Of a stretch of DNA of 64,000 nucleotides, positions 44,159-54,776 are shown piece by piece (the first letter of the stretch is position 1; each line of letters opens with the position of its first letter). The translations under genes and the position numbers were made by a program. This DNA is from Thiotrichales bacterium (GTDB lineage: Bacteria; Pseudomonadota; Gammaproteobacteria; Beggiatoales; Beggiatoaceae): contig JADGDE010000003.1 of NCBI GenBank assembly GCA_016745035.1, positions 124,001 through 188,000 on the forward strand, read 5' to 3'. The notes beneath the pieces were generated by a model. That model had not been told where the DNA came from and did no database searches. It saw only the letters and a program-made list of their open reading frames with translations.

Positions 44159-45019
44159 ATGCTGCGTTTTATCTTATCTTTGTGTGCAAGCTGGTTACTT
44201 TTACAACCGGTGGTCATGGCTGAAGAAACTATTGAATTGAATGTGCCCAATAGCAATAATCGGGTGTTGGCTAATTATTTAGCCGGTGATACAGATAAAG
44301 TTGCTGTCATTATTTTGCATGGTTTTTTACAAACCAAAGACTTTTCGACTGTGAAACAATTGGGCGAAAGTCTGAATTTTGAGGGTTATACCGTCTTACA
44401 ACCAACGCTAAGCCTTGGGATTGACCGGCGCAAAAATAGCCTCCGTTGTAGTTCTATTCATACACATAAATTAGAAGACAGTATTAACGAACTGGGTTTA
44501 TGGGTAAACTGGCTGCAACAACAAGGTTTTAATAAAGTGGTGGGCATTGGGCATAGTTTTGGTAGCCTGCGCCTGATTGCCTATCAATCTCAAGTTAAGA
44601 CGGTAAAATTTGAGAATTTAATTTTAACCAGCTTGGTTTATATAGGACAAGGTTTTACCCCAAGTTCACGCCAGCAAATCATGACTAAAGCCGAAACAGC
44701 CATCGATTCCAAACAGCTCATGCCCGCAGATTACCAACTGAGTTTTTGTAAAAAATACACCAGTCTTCCCGATGCTTTTTTATCGTATATGCGCTGGAAT
44801 GCAAGCCATACGGCAAAAACACTCAATGATATGAATACCATCGCACGGATTATTATCGGCAGTGATGACAATCGTATTCATGAAGATTGGATTCAACAAT
44901 TGAAAGCACCCAATGTACAAATTCAAACCATTGAGGGGGCAAACCATTTTTTTGATGCTGAACATGAATTTGAAATTCAAGAAAAAGTTTTGCAAAACCT
45001 CATTGATTTTGGCTTTTAG
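44159..45019 (+). CDS. Exported alpha/beta hydrolase
   Basis: A 286-residue protein with a cleavable signal peptide (about residues 1-21). The alpha/beta hydrolase core has ILHGFLQ (oxyanion region), the nucleophile elbow GIGHSFGS (Ser at about 140), an acidic residue in IGSDDNRI and the final His in GANHFF. The substrate is not evident; a lipase or esterase-like role on an extracellular or periplasmic substrate is possible. Three bases separate it from the following histidine kinase gene, so the two are one transcript. Confidence 0.8.
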   Translation: MLRFILSLCASWLLLQPVVMAEETIELNVPNSNNRVLANYLAGDTDKVAVIILHGFLQTKDFSTVKQLGESLNFEGYTVLQPTLSLGIDRRKNSLRCSSIHTHKLEDSINELGLWVNWLQQQGFNKVVGIGHSFGSLRLIAYQSQVKTVKFENLILTSLVYIGQGFTPSSRQQIMTKAETAIDSKQLMPADYQLSFCKKYTSLPDAFLSYMRWNASHTAKTLNDMNTIARIIIGSDDNRIHEDWIQQLKAPNVQIQTIEGANHFFDAEHEFEIQEKVLQNLIDFGF

Positions 45020-45022
45020 TGT

Positions 45023-46738
45023 ATGCCCTTTTTATCTCGATCACGTTTATCGTTGCCATTTTATATCTATGCCTTGTTTTTTTTAGGCATCGCTATTTTA
45101 TTGTTTGCATTGCTGGCTAATTACGTCTTGAATCAAATTGAATCGATTCAAACAGCTTTGCATGATAGAGATCAACAAGCTGCCATGGTAGAAATGCGTA
45201 AGACGGCAAAAAATAGCATAACTCATATTCAAGCACTGGCAGAACGCTTAACTGATTGGGATGAAAGCCGTCAGCAACTACAAAACCCGGTCTATTATGG
45301 TTATTGGCGTAATAGTCGAGTTGCTGATATTGGTTTGCCCTCTTATGTCCTAGCCGTTGAGTTGTACCATGCCGATGGTAAAGGACTTGCGGGCAAAGCA
45401 AAACCAAAACACCTCGATAAGCTACCAAGCCAATTGAGCACACAACAACAATCAAGCCCTGGCTTATATTTGTATCAAGGCAAAAAGCAATTATCAGGGG
45501 CGTATTTTGCCCCTTTATATGAGCAAACGGAATTAAAAGGTTTTGTTGGTTTACAACTGGATTTCAAAGCATTATTTCTGAGCATTAACCGTTTTCGTTT
45601 CATTAATCCCAAAACCTTAAATTTTCCTCATCATCAAGAGAAAGCGGTGGATACACTGACGTTGGCAAACGGCATAGCCTATGAGCTAGAACAGTCTTAT
45701 GATAACAGTGCGTTTGAACAAATTATCCACCAACACCTGTGGCATATGATAGGACTATTGTTGGGTTTATTTGTGGGATTTAACTTATTATTTATTTGGC
45801 TGTTTGGCTTACCTTTGCGTCATTTGGTTAAACATATTCGCCAATTAAAACAATATGAGTCAAATAGACAATTAAATTATCAACAGCCGTTGCTGGCTGT
45901 AGACGAATTGGAACAGCTGAGCCATGCTTTTGGTGAATACCAACGTGATTTAGATAAAGCCCAGCAAGACTTGTTACAACAAAACCAAGCATTAAGCTTG
46001 GCAACAGAAGAAGCTCAAGCAGCCAACCATGCAAAAAGTCGCTTTTTAGCTAACATGAGTCATGAATTACGCACACCACTCAATGCTATTATCGGTTATA
46101 GCGAGTTATTGGCAGAGGAAGCCAGTGTTGAAGGCTATCCTGATAGCGCCAGCGAATTGGTTCATATACACAAAGCCGGACGGCATTTGCTGAGCTTGAT
46201 TAATGATATTTTAGATTTATCGAAGATTGAAGCGGGGCGGATGAATTTATATATTGAGCCATTTGAATTACTGCCCTTAGTCGAAGAAATACAACAAACG
46301 CTAGAACCCTCTTTACAAGCACGTGATAACCACTTAACGCTAACCGTAGCACAAGCGCCAACACATTTACGTGCAGATATGGTGAAACTCAAACAAAATC
46401 TATTTAACCTTATCGGTAATGCCAATAAATTTTCTAAAAACAATGAAATTAAGCTAGAGATTATCGAACAAGAAAACCAAGCCCAAGCGGGGGTTTTATT
46501 CCGCATTGTCGATCAAGGCATTGGTATGACAGAACAGCAGTTAGACAAACTTTTCCAACCCTTTAGCCAAGCAGATGTCTCGACCACACGTCGTTATGGC
46601 GGTACAGGGCTGGGCTTACACATCACTCAACATTTTTGCCAAATGCAAGGCGGTCATGTCCGCGCAACGAGTGTTTATAAGCAAGGGTCGACTTTTGAAA
46701 TGTGGCTACCCTTAAATGTGGCAGAGGTTTTGACTTAA
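45023..46738 (+). CDS. Membrane sensor histidine kinase
   Basis: A 571-residue sensor kinase. TM1 lies at about residues 11-39, a periplasmic domain of about 190 residues contains LTDWDES and a CHASE4-like pattern, and TM2 lies at about 238-262. A linker follows, then HisKA with [15 protein letters not shown] (phospho-His at about 345), and HATPase boxes [18 protein letters not shown] and GGTGLGLHI. It has no receiver domain. The adjacent hydrolase may act on the signal or on a membrane component. A cognate response regulator is not in the neighbourhood. Confidence 0.88.
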   Translation: MPFLSRSRLSLPFYIYALFFLGIAILLFALLANYVLNQIESIQTALHDRDQQAAMVEMRKTAKNSITHIQALAERLTDWDESRQQLQNPVYYGYWRNSRVADIGLPSYVLAVELYHADGKGLAGKAKPKHLDKLPSQLSTQQQSSPGLYLYQGKKQLSGAYFAPLYEQTELKGFVGLQLDFKALFLSINRFRFINPKTLNFPHHQEKAVDTLTLANGIAYELEQSYDNSAFEQIIHQHLWHMIGLLLGLFVGFNLLFIWLFGLPLRHLVKHIRQLKQYESNRQLNYQQPLLAVDELEQLSHAFGEYQRDLDKAQQDLLQQNQALSLATEEAQAANHAKSRFLANMSHELRTPLNAIIGYSELLAEEASVEGYPDSASELVHIHKAGRHLLSLINDILDLSKIEAGRMNLYIEPFELLPLVEEIQQTLEPSLQARDNHLTLTVAQAPTHLRADMVKLKQNLFNLIGNANKFSKNNEIKLEIIEQENQAQAGVLFRIVDQGIGMTEQQLDKLFQPFSQADVSTTRRYGGTGLGLHITQHFCQMQGGHVRATSVYKQGSTFEMWLPLNVAEVLT

Positions 46739-46750
46739 AAAATTTTTATC

Positions 46751-47050
46751 TCAAGGTTTTTCCGTGTCAGCGGCTATCATCGCTGCAACTTTTTTGAGCA
46801 TTTCACCGAGTTGCTGTAATTGTTCGGCATAAGGCGTATCTGCACTCACTTGACTGAGTTGATCATAAATATTTTGGACTTGCTCAGGGTTTTCACGTAC
46901 CAATCTTTCTAAACTTGCCCCATCTTGAGCTTTCACCGCCGCCTGAAAGCGACTCATAAATTCTGTCTCCGACAATTCTGCCCAACTTAAGGGACTGTAA
47001 CAGCTCAGAAAAACAGCCAATAAAGCGGCAACAAAAGGACGATAAAGCAT
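46751..47050 (-). CDS. Small secreted helical protein
   Basis: A 99-residue protein with a signal peptide (about residues 1-24, ending SPLSWA). The mature part is helical, with FMSRFQAAVKAQDGASLERLVR and AEQLQQLGEMLKKVAAMIA in pattern, and has no Cys. It is eight bases downstream of the PEGA-like gene in the same direction, so they are cotranscribed. It is not recognised as a family member; a periplasmic accessory role is inferred. Confidence 0.7.
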   Translation of the reverse strand: MLYRPFVAALLAVFLSCYSPLSWAELSETEFMSRFQAAVKAQDGASLERLVRENPEQVQNIYDQLSQVSADTPYAEQLQQLGEMLKKVAAMIAADTEKP

Positions 47051-47058
47051 AGGTATTC

Positions 47059-48471
47059 CTAAGAGTTAGAATTGGGGCATTTCATGGTTTTGAGAATGTA
47101 TTGTTGTCCATCAAATGCCATGATGGCGCGATCATGTTCCAGATGAATACGGCTGTGCAATTCTGCTGGCTCTTTGCCATAATAAATCGTGCCTATCAAA
47201 TGAATCGCATCCGCTTGTTGTTTGCCAAACAAACGAAAACGGGTGGCATTGCCATCAGGCAGCATACGGGTGCTATATAAAGCTTCAACAATATTGCCAT
47301 AAAATTGTAGGTGTAATAGCCGCGTCATCTGTGTGCGGTTTTCGGCACTGCCAGCGGCAGTTTTACTATAAAAACATTGTTGTTTTTGTGACAAGGTGAT
47401 ATTTAAGTCAATGGGCTTGTCTTTAATTTCAACCCATTGTAAACGCGTGGGGTAACCTTTTTGACTGACGCTAAGGTGATAAGCGCCCGGTTCCAATAAC
47501 ATACCTTGATCAAATTTTTCTTCATGATTCAACAAGGCAATATGCGCATCTTGTGGTTGGGTTTGAATTGTCAGTCGATAATGGCTGGCAAGCGCTGGGG
47601 TTGCGATATGGCTAATCGGTGCTTCGGCATTAGCTTTAAGCGCTTGTTTGGCTGTGTTTGTCGCTGGCTCAGCTTGCTTTTTACGCTGAGCCAATACTAA
47701 GGCTTCGGCTTCCCGTTTGGCAATCGGCTCTAAGTTAATACCCAAATACAGATCGTGATCAAGGATTTCTATCCAGCGTCGGCGCATTTTATAGCCGGGG
47801 CTGGTAATTTGAATATCATAGCGCCCGGATTCTAAAGGCATTCCTTGATAGAAAGGCTGTTTAATATTCCAGATAATAATTTCAGTGCCGGGCGGCAGCG
47901 CACTGATAAACAAAGCAAATTTAAGCTTTTCAATGCTATTTTCAGTTGCTGAAGCATCAATAGACTCTAATGTCAGCCCGATTTTGGTGCTAGATTTTAC
48001 CCTAACCGTTTTATATAAGGTTTTATATTTAGGGTGGGATATTTTTAAATCATATGAACCCGGCTTGAGATCCATGCCTTGTCGAAATTTAGGCATAATA
48101 TTCATCACCTGCACTTTGGCATCTGCGGGGGTAACGTTTACATGCAAGGGGTAAGTGTTGGCGGCATTATTTTTTTGCTGAATTTGTTTGCCTTTGGGCA
48201 GCAGTTTTATCTTAATGTGTCTACTTTTATTTTTAATCGTAACCCAGCCGCGATAAGCTTTGTAACCCGCTTTATGCACTTGTAAATCATAACGCCCCGG
48301 TGCTAAACGCATATTTTGCTTAAATGGAGTTTTAATATTCCAAATGGTAATTTTGGCGTTGCTGGGTATGGCTTTGACACTCAGTCGATAAGTTTGTGCC
48401 GCTTGAGCAAGCGGTTGAAATATAAACAAGCCCAAACCAATGGCTAGCAAATAAGAGGACAATACACGCAT
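47059..48471 (-). CDS. Secreted protein with four PEGA-like repeats
   Basis: A 470-residue protein with a signal peptide (about residues 1-24). Four repeats of the form YxLxVxxxPxxAxIxIxNIxxxFxQGMxLxPGxYDLxVxxxGYKxxxxWVxI lie at about 27-90, 108-168, 184-245 and 293-355, which is the PEGA surface-layer-like beta repeat. The C-terminal about 100 residues form a separate unassigned domain with one Cys-containing block. It is probably anchored at the cell surface or in the periplasm. Cotranscribed with the small secreted protein. Confidence 0.8.
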   Translation of the reverse strand: MRVLSSYLLAIGLGLFIFQPLAQAAQTYRLSVKAIPSNAKITIWNIKTPFKQNMRLAPGRYDLQVHKAGYKAYRGWVTIKNKSRHIKIKLLPKGKQIQQKNNAANTYPLHVNVTPADAKVQVMNIMPKFRQGMDLKPGSYDLKISHPKYKTLYKTVRVKSSTKIGLTLESIDASATENSIEKLKFALFISALPPGTEIIIWNIKQPFYQGMPLESGRYDIQITSPGYKMRRRWIEILDHDLYLGINLEPIAKREAEALVLAQRKKQAEPATNTAKQALKANAEAPISHIATPALASHYRLTIQTQPQDAHIALLNHEEKFDQGMLLEPGAYHLSVSQKGYPTRLQWVEIKDKPIDLNITLSQKQQCFYSKTAAGSAENRTQMTRLLHLQFYGNIVEALYSTRMLPDGNATRFRLFGKQQADAIHLIGTIYYGKEPAELHSRIHLEHDRAIMAFDGQQYILKTMKCPNSNS

Positions 48472-48495
48472 GAAGAGCTTCCCTTACTGAATGAT

Positions 48496-48580
48496 CTGGT
48501 GTTACGCACTTCTCATTTTTTTGTTTCATTATTCAAGTTTTTTACTTGCCTAATGAAGCTTAGCCTTTGCGTAACATGAG
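48496..48580 (+). mobile_element. Decayed MITE-like element
   Basis: 85 bp with end segments CTGGTGTTACGCA and TTGCGTAACATGAG. The centre keeps only TTACTTGCCTAATGAAGCTTAG. Flanks share six of eight bases. Older than the other copies. Confidence 0.5.
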
Positions 48581-48708
48581 TAAATGAGTTTGAAAACTGA
48601 CATTAAAACACGAAATAGCGCATCTGTTAATTTTGAAATGGAATACAATTGGGATAAAAGCAGGCTGAGAAGCATCGGTCACAGCAAACCATGACCGAAC
48701 CGAATTAA

Positions 48709-48839
48709 CAGATGTTACTCACTAAACCAGTTTTTGTCACAATAGTGTGATTTTCCACCTGCCTAGTCGTATTTAGCCGTGCAGCAATGGCGGTTTTTTG
48801 GCCTTTTGGAGCCAAAAAGAAGCCTTTGCGTAACATCAA
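48709..48839 (-). mobile_element. MITE-like element, orientation B, older copy
   Basis: 131 bp with ends CAGATGTTACTCA and TGCGTAACATCAA. Inner sequence is close to the other orientation B copies. Only TTAA of a target duplication is discernible. It ends five bases before the yfgM stop, so it sits just behind that gene. Confidence 0.75.
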
Positions 48840-48844
48840 TTAAT

Positions 48845-49534
48845 TTATTCCACTGTACTGGCTTGAGCCAAGGCAGCTGCTTCAACCAGTTTTAATTCTG
48901 CTGTCCCAAATTGGTCACGTTTATTTTGTACCCACAGTCGATGCTTACCTTCAAGACCGTTGATTGCACCCAATGCGGTATCATACGCGGCTTTTGCCTC
49001 ATCAAAGCGTTGCTGTGCCCAATAAATATCTCCTTGAACATCGGCTTTGAGCGCAATAAATTGGACATTATCAATCGCAGCTAACTGTTGTTCAGCCGCG
49101 GCATAATCTGCTTCAGCAACTTTCACCCGAGCGAGGCGTAAATGAGCAATATCGACTAAAGCCGGCATCGTGCCGTTATCAATTGCCCATTGTAAATGCA
49201 CGTTGGCAACATCCCATTGCTTGGCTTTAACGGCTTGTTCTGCGGATAAAAAGCTAGAAAACACCGCGTAAGGGCTGTCAGGGCTATCGTTGAGAATATT
49301 TTGGCTAAATTGTTGCAGTTGAACCGCATTTTGCATGTCTTTTGCCATCAAGGCTTGCTCATAATTAAGTGAGGCAACTTCTGCTTGCTGTGCTTCATAA
49401 GCTTGCCAATAGCGCCAGCCAAATAGTATGGCAAAGCCTAAGCTTGCACCAATTATCGTCATCTTGCCATTTTCAGCCCACCACTTTTTAAGGGCTTCAA
49501 CTTGTTCTTCTTCATGCGTATCAATAGGTGGCAT
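48845..49534 (-). CDS. yfgM: YfgM-like membrane-anchored TPR protein
   Basis: A protein of about 229 residues. A cytoplasmic N-terminus (EEEQVEALKKWWAENGK) is followed by one TM helix (about residues 24-42, MTIIGASLGFAILFGWRYW), then TPR-like helices, including AAEQQLAAIDNVQFIALKADVQGDIYWAQQRFDEAKAAY in pattern. YfgM links the SecYEG translocon to periplasmic chaperones. AAGGAG five bases upstream supports the ATG at 49534 over a GTG at 49540. The usual neighbours hisS and bamB are absent here. Confidence 0.88.
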   Translation of the reverse strand: MPPIDTHEEEQVEALKKWWAENGKMTIIGASLGFAILFGWRYWQAYEAQQAEVASLNYEQALMAKDMQNAVQLQQFSQNILNDSPDSPYAVFSSFLSAEQAVKAKQWDVANVHLQWAIDNGTMPALVDIAHLRLARVKVAEADYAAAEQQLAAIDNVQFIALKADVQGDIYWAQQRFDEAKAAYDTALGAINGLEGKHRLWVQNKRDQFGTAELKLVEAAALAQASTVE

Positions 49535-49567
49535 GAGCACTCCTTATACGTTATATCGGTTTAATTT

Positions 49568-51085
49568 TTAATTTGGACTAAGGTTGCCAGCATCAATGCC
49601 TGAACTGGCTATCTCACAATTATCTTTAGCTTGGTCGTTGCGTTTTGCTTCGAGTGCATCAAGGTAGTCTTTATCAACATTGCCGGTCACATACGCGGCA
49701 TTAAAACAAGAACTGTCAAAATGCTTGATGTGTTGATTACCCGCTTGCGCCGCTTGAATCAGATCGTCTAAATCTTGATAAACCAAGTGATCTGCACCAA
49801 TTTTTACCGCAATTTCCGCATCTGTGCGCCCGTGAGCTAATAATTCATTGACTGAAGGCATATCAATACCATAGACATTAGGATGGCGTACAGGCGGAGA
49901 AGCGGAGGCGAAATAGACTTTTTTAGCGCCCGCTTCGCGTGCCATTTGGATGATTTGCTTGGAGGTTGTGCCACGGACAATGGAGTCATCGACCAGCAAA
50001 ACATTTTTACCTTTGAATTCTAAATCAATCGCATTGAGTTTTTGCCTGACAGATTTTTTGCGCATACTTTGCCCGGGCATGATAAAAGTGCGGGGAATAT
50101 AGCGATTTTTAACAAAGCCCTCGCGGTATTTAACCCCAAGCTCATAGGCCAAAGGTAAAGCGGCAGTACGACTGGTATCGGGAATCGGAATCACCACATC
50201 AATATCATTGTCCGGCCATTCACGCAGAATTTTTTTCGCCAGCATTTTCCCCATCCGCAAGCGGGCTTTATATACCGACACCCCATCAATAATCGAATCA
50301 GGGCGAGCAAAATAGACATGCTCAAAAATGCACGGATTCAGTGCGGCATTATCATGGCATTGTTGGCTAAAAAACTGCCCGTCAGTGGTGATATAAACCG
50401 CCTCGCCTGGGGCGACATCACGTTCTAGCTCAAACCCTAAAGACAAAAGCGCGACACTTTCAGAGGCAACCATATAATCCGTGCTGCCATCTTCATTTTC
50501 TTTTTTACCAAACACCAAAGGACGGATGCCGTTGGGGTCACGAAAGGCGACTAAGCCATGCCCTGTGATCAAACCAATCGCCGCATAACCACCTTGGCAG
50601 CGCTTATGTACACCTTCAATGGCTTTGAAAATATCTTTATGGCTAATATCCAAACGCCCTTGCTCATCGAGTTCATGGGCAAACACATTCAAAAGCACTT
50701 CAGAATCAGAATTGGTATTAATATGGCGGCGGTCAGTGCAAAATAATTCGTGCTGCAACACCTCGGCATTGATAAGGTTGCCGTTATGCGCCATGGTGAT
50801 GCCATAAGGCGAATTGACATAAAAAGGCTGGGCTTCGGCTGAAGAAGAGCAACCGGCGGTAGGGTAACGCACATGACCTATGCCCATTGAGCCACGGAGC
50901 TTGATCATATGGCGGGTGTGAAACACATCCTTAACCAGCCCATTGTCTTTGCGCAGGTGTAACCTTTGTCCTTCACAAGTGACAATGCCAGCAGCATCCT
51001 GCCCTCGATGCTGGAGCACCGTTAGACCATCATAAATAAGTTGATTAACGCTGTCGTTAGAGACAATACCGATAACACCACACAT
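49568..51085 (-). CDS. purF: Amidophosphoribosyltransferase
   Basis: A 505-residue enzyme that commits PRPP to purine synthesis. The N-terminal glutamine amidotransferase nucleophile is Cys2 ([10 protein letters not shown]). The PRPP-binding motif appears as [17 protein letters not shown], and [11 protein letters not shown] and AHNGNLIN are further family blocks. It is 15 bases from cvpA, the standard order. Length is normal for the family. Confidence 0.95.
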   Translation of the reverse strand: MCGVIGIVSNDSVNQLIYDGLTVLQHRGQDAAGIVTCEGQRLHLRKDNGLVKDVFHTRHMIKLRGSMGIGHVRYPTAGCSSSAEAQPFYVNSPYGITMAHNGNLINAEVLQHELFCTDRRHINTNSDSEVLLNVFAHELDEQGRLDISHKDIFKAIEGVHKRCQGGYAAIGLITGHGLVAFRDPNGIRPLVFGKKENEDGSTDYMVASESVALLSLGFELERDVAPGEAVYITTDGQFFSQQCHDNAALNPCIFEHVYFARPDSIIDGVSVYKARLRMGKMLAKKILREWPDNDIDVVIPIPDTSRTAALPLAYELGVKYREGFVKNRYIPRTFIMPGQSMRKKSVRQKLNAIDLEFKGKNVLLVDDSIVRGTTSKQIIQMAREAGAKKVYFASASPPVRHPNVYGIDMPSVNELLAHGRTDAEIAVKIGADHLVYQDLDDLIQAAQAGNQHIKHFDSSCFNAAYVTGNVDKDYLDALEAKRNDQAKDNCEIASSGIDAGNLSPN

Positions 51086-51100
51086 GCGGGGGTCTCATTG

Positions 51101-51553
51101 CTAAGGTCTAGAACTGAGACTATAAAAGCTCGGCTCGATAGACTGGATTAAAAAAGACTGTTGCCACCATTGATAATGCGATAAATTCAACAGGTACGCA
51201 GTAAAGGCAAGAAGGTATACGATAAGTCCGCCGCGTGCAAGCCCAAATATAGCGGCTAAGTAGCGTTCAGAAAGGGTGTTTTGGTCAATGGGATAGGCTT
51301 GTAAGACTAAATAACTCAAAATAGCCATGAGTAAAAAACCACAACTAAGCAAGAATACAAAAGCACTCAAAAGACGAATCGAGGGATTTAAATTGCTTAA
51401 AATCCAGCTTAGGGATTGAAAAAAAGCCAGACTGATCACAGCGGTGACTAACCAACTTGCAAAAGATAATAGCGAGCGCAATAGCCCTTGGGAAAAGGCA
51501 AGTCCAAAAGATAAGAGGACGATTAGAAAAACGATACTGTCAACCCAGTTCAT
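51101..51553 (-). CDS. cvpA: CvpA family membrane protein
   Basis: A 150-residue integral membrane protein with about four hydrophobic segments (residues about 7-25, 30-52, 62-85 and 100-125). It starts MNWVDSIVFLIVLLSF, typical of CvpA, and contains GLLRSLLSFASW. CvpA affects colicin V production and envelope homeostasis. It is directly upstream of purF as in many proteobacteria. Confidence 0.9.
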   Translation of the reverse strand: MNWVDSIVFLIVLLSFGLAFSQGLLRSLLSFASWLVTAVISLAFFQSLSWILSNLNPSIRLLSAFVFLLSCGFLLMAILSYLVLQAYPIDQNTLSERYLAAIFGLARGGLIVYLLAFTAYLLNLSHYQWWQQSFLIQSIEPSFYSLSSRP

Positions 51554-51569
51554 AGGCGGCGTATCACTT

Positions 51570-51602
51570 GTTCAAAAAAGCTGGGCTTGGTATACCAAGC
51601 CC
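51570..51602 (-). terminator. Rho-independent terminator of the alpha operon
   Basis: The 20-bp perfect palindrome GGGCTTGGTATACCAAGCCC (51583-51602) lies 13 bases past the rplQ stop. On the minus strand it is followed by AGCTTTTTTG, a proper T-run. It also separates the alpha operon from cvpA-purF. Confidence 0.85.
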
Positions 51603-51614
51603 AAACCTTAGGCT

Positions 51615-52004
51615 TTATTCGTCGTCATCATCAGCCGCAACGTCCACAGGACGATCGACTAATTCAACGATAGCCATTGGGGCTTTATCGCCTTGGCGAA
51701 AACCACATTTGAGCACACGTAAATAACCACCTGGGCGGCTTTCATAACGTGGACCTAACTCATTAAACAGTTTGGTAACCATTTCACGATCGCGGGTACG
51801 CGCAAATGCGAGGCGACGGTTAGCAACGCTGTCTTTTTTACCCAAGGTAATCAAAGGCTCGGCATAACCGCGCAATTCTTTGGCTTTAGGTAAGGTGGTT
51901 TTGATGATTTCATGGCGCAGCAACGAAACCACCATGTTCTTAAACATGGCCTTTCTGTGGCTAGAATTACGCCCAAACTGCCGACCGGCGTGACGATGAC
52001 GCAT
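51615..52004 (-). CDS. rplQ: 50S ribosomal protein L17
   Basis: 129 residues starting [20 protein letters not shown], the standard bL17 N-terminus, with [17 protein letters not shown] after it. The C-terminus carries an acidic DVAADDDDE tail. Last gene of the alpha operon, followed by a strong terminator. Confidence 0.97.
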   Translation of the reverse strand: MRHRHAGRQFGRNSSHRKAMFKNMVVSLLRHEIIKTTLPKAKELRGYAEPLITLGKKDSVANRRLAFARTRDREMVTKLFNELGPRYESRPGGYLRVLKCGFRQGDKAPMAIVELVDRPVDVAADDDDE

Positions 52005-52133
52005 GATAGACTATCCTGTTTTTAATAAAAGCTGCCCTTAGCAGCTATGAAACTGATTAAGGTATTGAGCCAGGCTCAATACCTCTTAATAATTTGCAAT
52101 TGACACGATTGCAACGACAATCACTGTTGTGTC

Positions 52134-53123
52134 TTAGGCTTTTTCTTCTTCGTGTAAACCAGTAGGTGGCCAGTTTTCGAGTTTGACCCCTAAAGACAAG
52201 CCACGCGAGGCGAGCACATCTTTAATTTCGGTCAGAGATTTTTTACCTAAGTTAGGGGTTTTCAGCAGTTCATTTTCTGTGCGTTGAATCAAATCACCGA
52301 TATAGTAAATTGCCTCTGCTTTTAAGCAGTTAGCAGAACGGACGGTGAGTTCTAATTCATCCACAGGTCGCAACAACATCGGATCGATTTCAGCTTCATC
52401 AGGTTCAGGCTCTTCCTCGGCCTCGCCTTTTAGCTCCACAATCACAGATAATTGATCTTGCAAGATACTCGCAGCTTGACGCACCGCCGACTCAGGGTCA
52501 ATAGTGCCATTGGTTTCTAGCTCGATAATCAGTTTATCAAGATCGGTACGCTGCTCAACCCGCGCGCTTTGTACTTCATAGGCAATGCGGTTAATTGGGC
52601 TGAATGAGGCATCGACTTCTAACAAACCTGAAATCACCCCTTCTTCTTCAAGACGGTTAGTTGCAGGCTCATAACCCCGACCCATGCGAATATTTAAACG
52701 CATATCTAAGCTGCCATTTTCTGACAAATGCGCAATCACATGGTCTGGGTTGACGATTTCTACATCGTGATCGAGTTCAATGTCAGAGGCAAGTACCACA
52801 CCTTGACCTTCTTTTTTCAGCGACAAAGTGACGTCTTGCCGACCCAGCATCCGAATAGCCAGACCTTTGAGGTTTAAGAGAATGTCAGTGACATCCTCTT
52901 GCACGCCATCAATGCCCATATATTCATGCTCAACCCCTTCGATTTCGACATTAACCACAGCCGAACCAGGGAGAGAAGACAGTAAGACACGACGTAAAGC
53001 ATTCCCCAAGGTATGACCAAAGCCCCGATCTAAGGGTTCCAAGGTCACCTGCGCGCACGTTTCATTAATATGCTTAACATCAACAATACGCGGCTTCAGC
53101 AATTCCATCACATTGGACTGCAT
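52134..53123 (-). CDS. rpoA: RNA polymerase alpha subunit
   Basis: 329 residues. The N-terminal assembly domain includes [24 protein letters not shown] in pattern (about residues 35-58), and the C-terminal DNA-contact domain includes [21 protein letters not shown] (about 294-314). Normal length. Between rpsD and rplQ as in other proteobacteria. Confidence 0.97.
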   Translation of the reverse strand: MQSNVMELLKPRIVDVKHINETCAQVTLEPLDRGFGHTLGNALRRVLLSSLPGSAVVNVEIEGVEHEYMGIDGVQEDVTDILLNLKGLAIRMLGRQDVTLSLKKEGQGVVLASDIELDHDVEIVNPDHVIAHLSENGSLDMRLNIRMGRGYEPATNRLEEEGVISGLLEVDASFSPINRIAYEVQSARVEQRTDLDKLIIELETNGTIDPESAVRQAASILQDQLSVIVELKGEAEEEPEPDEAEIDPMLLRPVDELELTVRSANCLKAEAIYYIGDLIQRTENELLKTPNLGKKSLTEIKDVLASRGLSLGVKLENWPPTGLHEEEKA

Positions 53124-53147
53124 ATAATACCCCTTTAATAGCTCTAA

Positions 53148-53768
53148 TTATTTAGAATAGAGTTCCACAACCAACTGTTCGTTAATGTCTTGAGCCAATT
53201 CAGCACGTTCAGGTACATTTCTGAAAGTACCGCTCATGTCTTTAACGCTGACATCAATCCACTCAGAAAAACCAAAATTATCGGCACTTTCTAAAGCAGA
53301 TTTGATGCGTAATTGCGAACGGCTTTTTTCACGGATAGCAACCGTATCGCCCGCTTTAACTTGGTAGGATGGGATATTAACGTTGCCACCATTGACTTCA
53401 ATGGCTTTGTGGCTGACGAGTTGACGAGCCTCAGCGCGTGTTGCACCAAAACCCATACGGTAAACCACGTTATCCAAACGACATTCAAGTAGCTGTAACA
53501 AGTTTTCACCTGTTGAGCCTTGACGACGCACCGCTTCTTTATAGTAGTTACGGAATTGTTTTTCCAACACCCCATAAATGCGACGCATTTTTTGCTTTTC
53601 GCGCAACTGCAACGCGTACTCAGACAAACGCTGACGACGCTCACCATGTTGCCCCGGAATTTTATCGAAACGACATTTGGTGTCTAAAGCGCGATCGCGA
53701 CTTTTTAATAATAAATCAGTGCCTTCACGACGACTGAGTTTACAAGTAGGTCCTAAATATCTAGCCAT
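53148..53768 (-). CDS. rpsD: 30S ribosomal protein S4
   Basis: 206 residues starting [19 protein letters not shown], with the S4 RNA-binding domain [22 protein letters not shown] (about residues 92-113, in pattern) and a C-terminal VELYSK. It is the operon's translational repressor in other bacteria. Normal length. Confidence 0.97.
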   Translation of the reverse strand: MARYLGPTCKLSRREGTDLLLKSRDRALDTKCRFDKIPGQHGERRQRLSEYALQLREKQKMRRIYGVLEKQFRNYYKEAVRRQGSTGENLLQLLECRLDNVVYRMGFGATRAEARQLVSHKAIEVNGGNVNIPSYQVKAGDTVAIREKSRSQLRIKSALESADNFGFSEWIDVSVKDMSGTFRNVPERAELAQDINEQLVVELYSK

Positions 53769-53781
53769 GATTCTCTACCTC

Positions 53782-54174
53782 TTATACTCTGCGTCGCTTA
53801 GGAGGACGACACCCATTGTGAGGAATAGGGGTCACGTCAGTAATGCTGGTAATTTTAAAGCCGTTGGCATTTAAAGCACGAACCGCTGATTCACGACCAG
53901 GGCCGGGACCTTTAATGCGCACTTCAATGTTTTTCATGCCAAATTCTTTGACAATATTACCAACGCGTTCGGCTGCAACCTGCGCAGCAAACGGGGTGCT
54001 TTTACGAGAACCACGAAAACCACTGCCACCGGAGGTTGCCCAAGCGAGGGCATTACCTTGACGGTCAGTAATGGTTATGATGGTGTTGTTAAAAGAAGCG
54101 TGAACGTGGGCGATGCCTTCAGACACCGACTTTTTCACTTTCTTCTTTTGGGTACTTTTACTTGGTTTTGCCAT
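53782..54174 (-). CDS. rpsK: 30S ribosomal protein S11
   Basis: 130 residues. Contains [22 protein letters not shown] and [22 protein letters not shown] in pattern and ends [11 protein letters not shown], as in uS11. Spacing to rpsD is 13 bases. Confidence 0.97.
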   Translation of the reverse strand: MAKPSKSTQKKKVKKSVSEGIAHVHASFNNTIITITDRQGNALAWATSGGSGFRGSRKSTPFAAQVAAERVGNIVKEFGMKNIEVRIKGPGPGRESAVRALNANGFKITSITDVTPIPHNGCRPPKRRRV

Positions 54175-54204
54175 GTTTTAGTATCTTAATGAATAATTTA
54201 ATCT

Positions 54205-54558
54205 TTACCGAATCGCTTTACGCGGCCCTTTACGGGTGCGGGCGTTGGTTTGAGTGCGCTGACCTCTGACAGGTAAGCCACGACGATGACGAATGCCACG
54301 ATAACAACCGAGGTCCATCAAGCGCTTAATATTCATTGCAATTTCACGACGTAAGTCACCTTCAATGGTGAACTTAGTGACTTCGCCACGGAGCGCTTCT
54401 AGTTGCTCTTCGGTTAAATCACGTACTTTAGTGTCAATTGCAATGCCCGTTGCAGCACAGATATTGTGTGCACGAGTGGCACCAATACCGTAAATCGCTT
54501 CTAAAGCAATTACTATATGCTTATGCACCGGGATATTGATACCAGCTATACGAGCCAT
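54205..54558 (-). CDS. rpsM: 30S ribosomal protein S13
   Basis: 117 residues starting [15 protein letters not shown] choose this ATG, preceded by GGAG, and not an upstream in-frame Met that adds 21 residues without family similarity. The C-terminal [20 protein letters not shown] is typical of uS13. It is the first gene of the alpha operon here. The genes normally upstream (secY and rpmJ) are missing and unrelated NTPase genes lie there. Confidence 0.97.
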   Translation of the reverse strand: MARIAGINIPVHKHIVIALEAIYGIGATRAHNICAATGIAIDTKVRDLTEEQLEALRGEVTKFTIEGDLRREIAMNIKRLMDLGCYRGIRHRRGLPVRGQRTQTNARTRKGPRKAIR

Positions 54559-54631
54559 ATAAATCTCCAAGTTTTGGTGGGGAAAAAAAGATGTTCCATT
54601 GACAATAGCCAATAAAATCATCAGGGGTTAA

Positions 54632-54669
54632 AAAGACTCCCCAGTATACGCTGGATTTGAAAGTCTTTC
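54632..54669 (-). terminator. Possible terminator of the NTPase gene
   Basis: Nested arms AAAGACT/AGTCTTT around CCAG...CTGG, followed on the minus strand by TTTTTAA. It lies about 110 bases past the NTPase stop codon and about 75 bases upstream of the rpsM start. It could end NTPase transcription or form a leader structure for the ribosomal operon. Confidence 0.35.
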
Positions 54670-54776
54670 AAGTTAATTTTAAGGGCTTAACTTGCTGATA
54701 GCACTGGGATAAGCCAAACCCCCCTGCCACAAACTCAGTTTTTCTTTTCTTGTATATGCTGAGTTCGGCACTTTTC

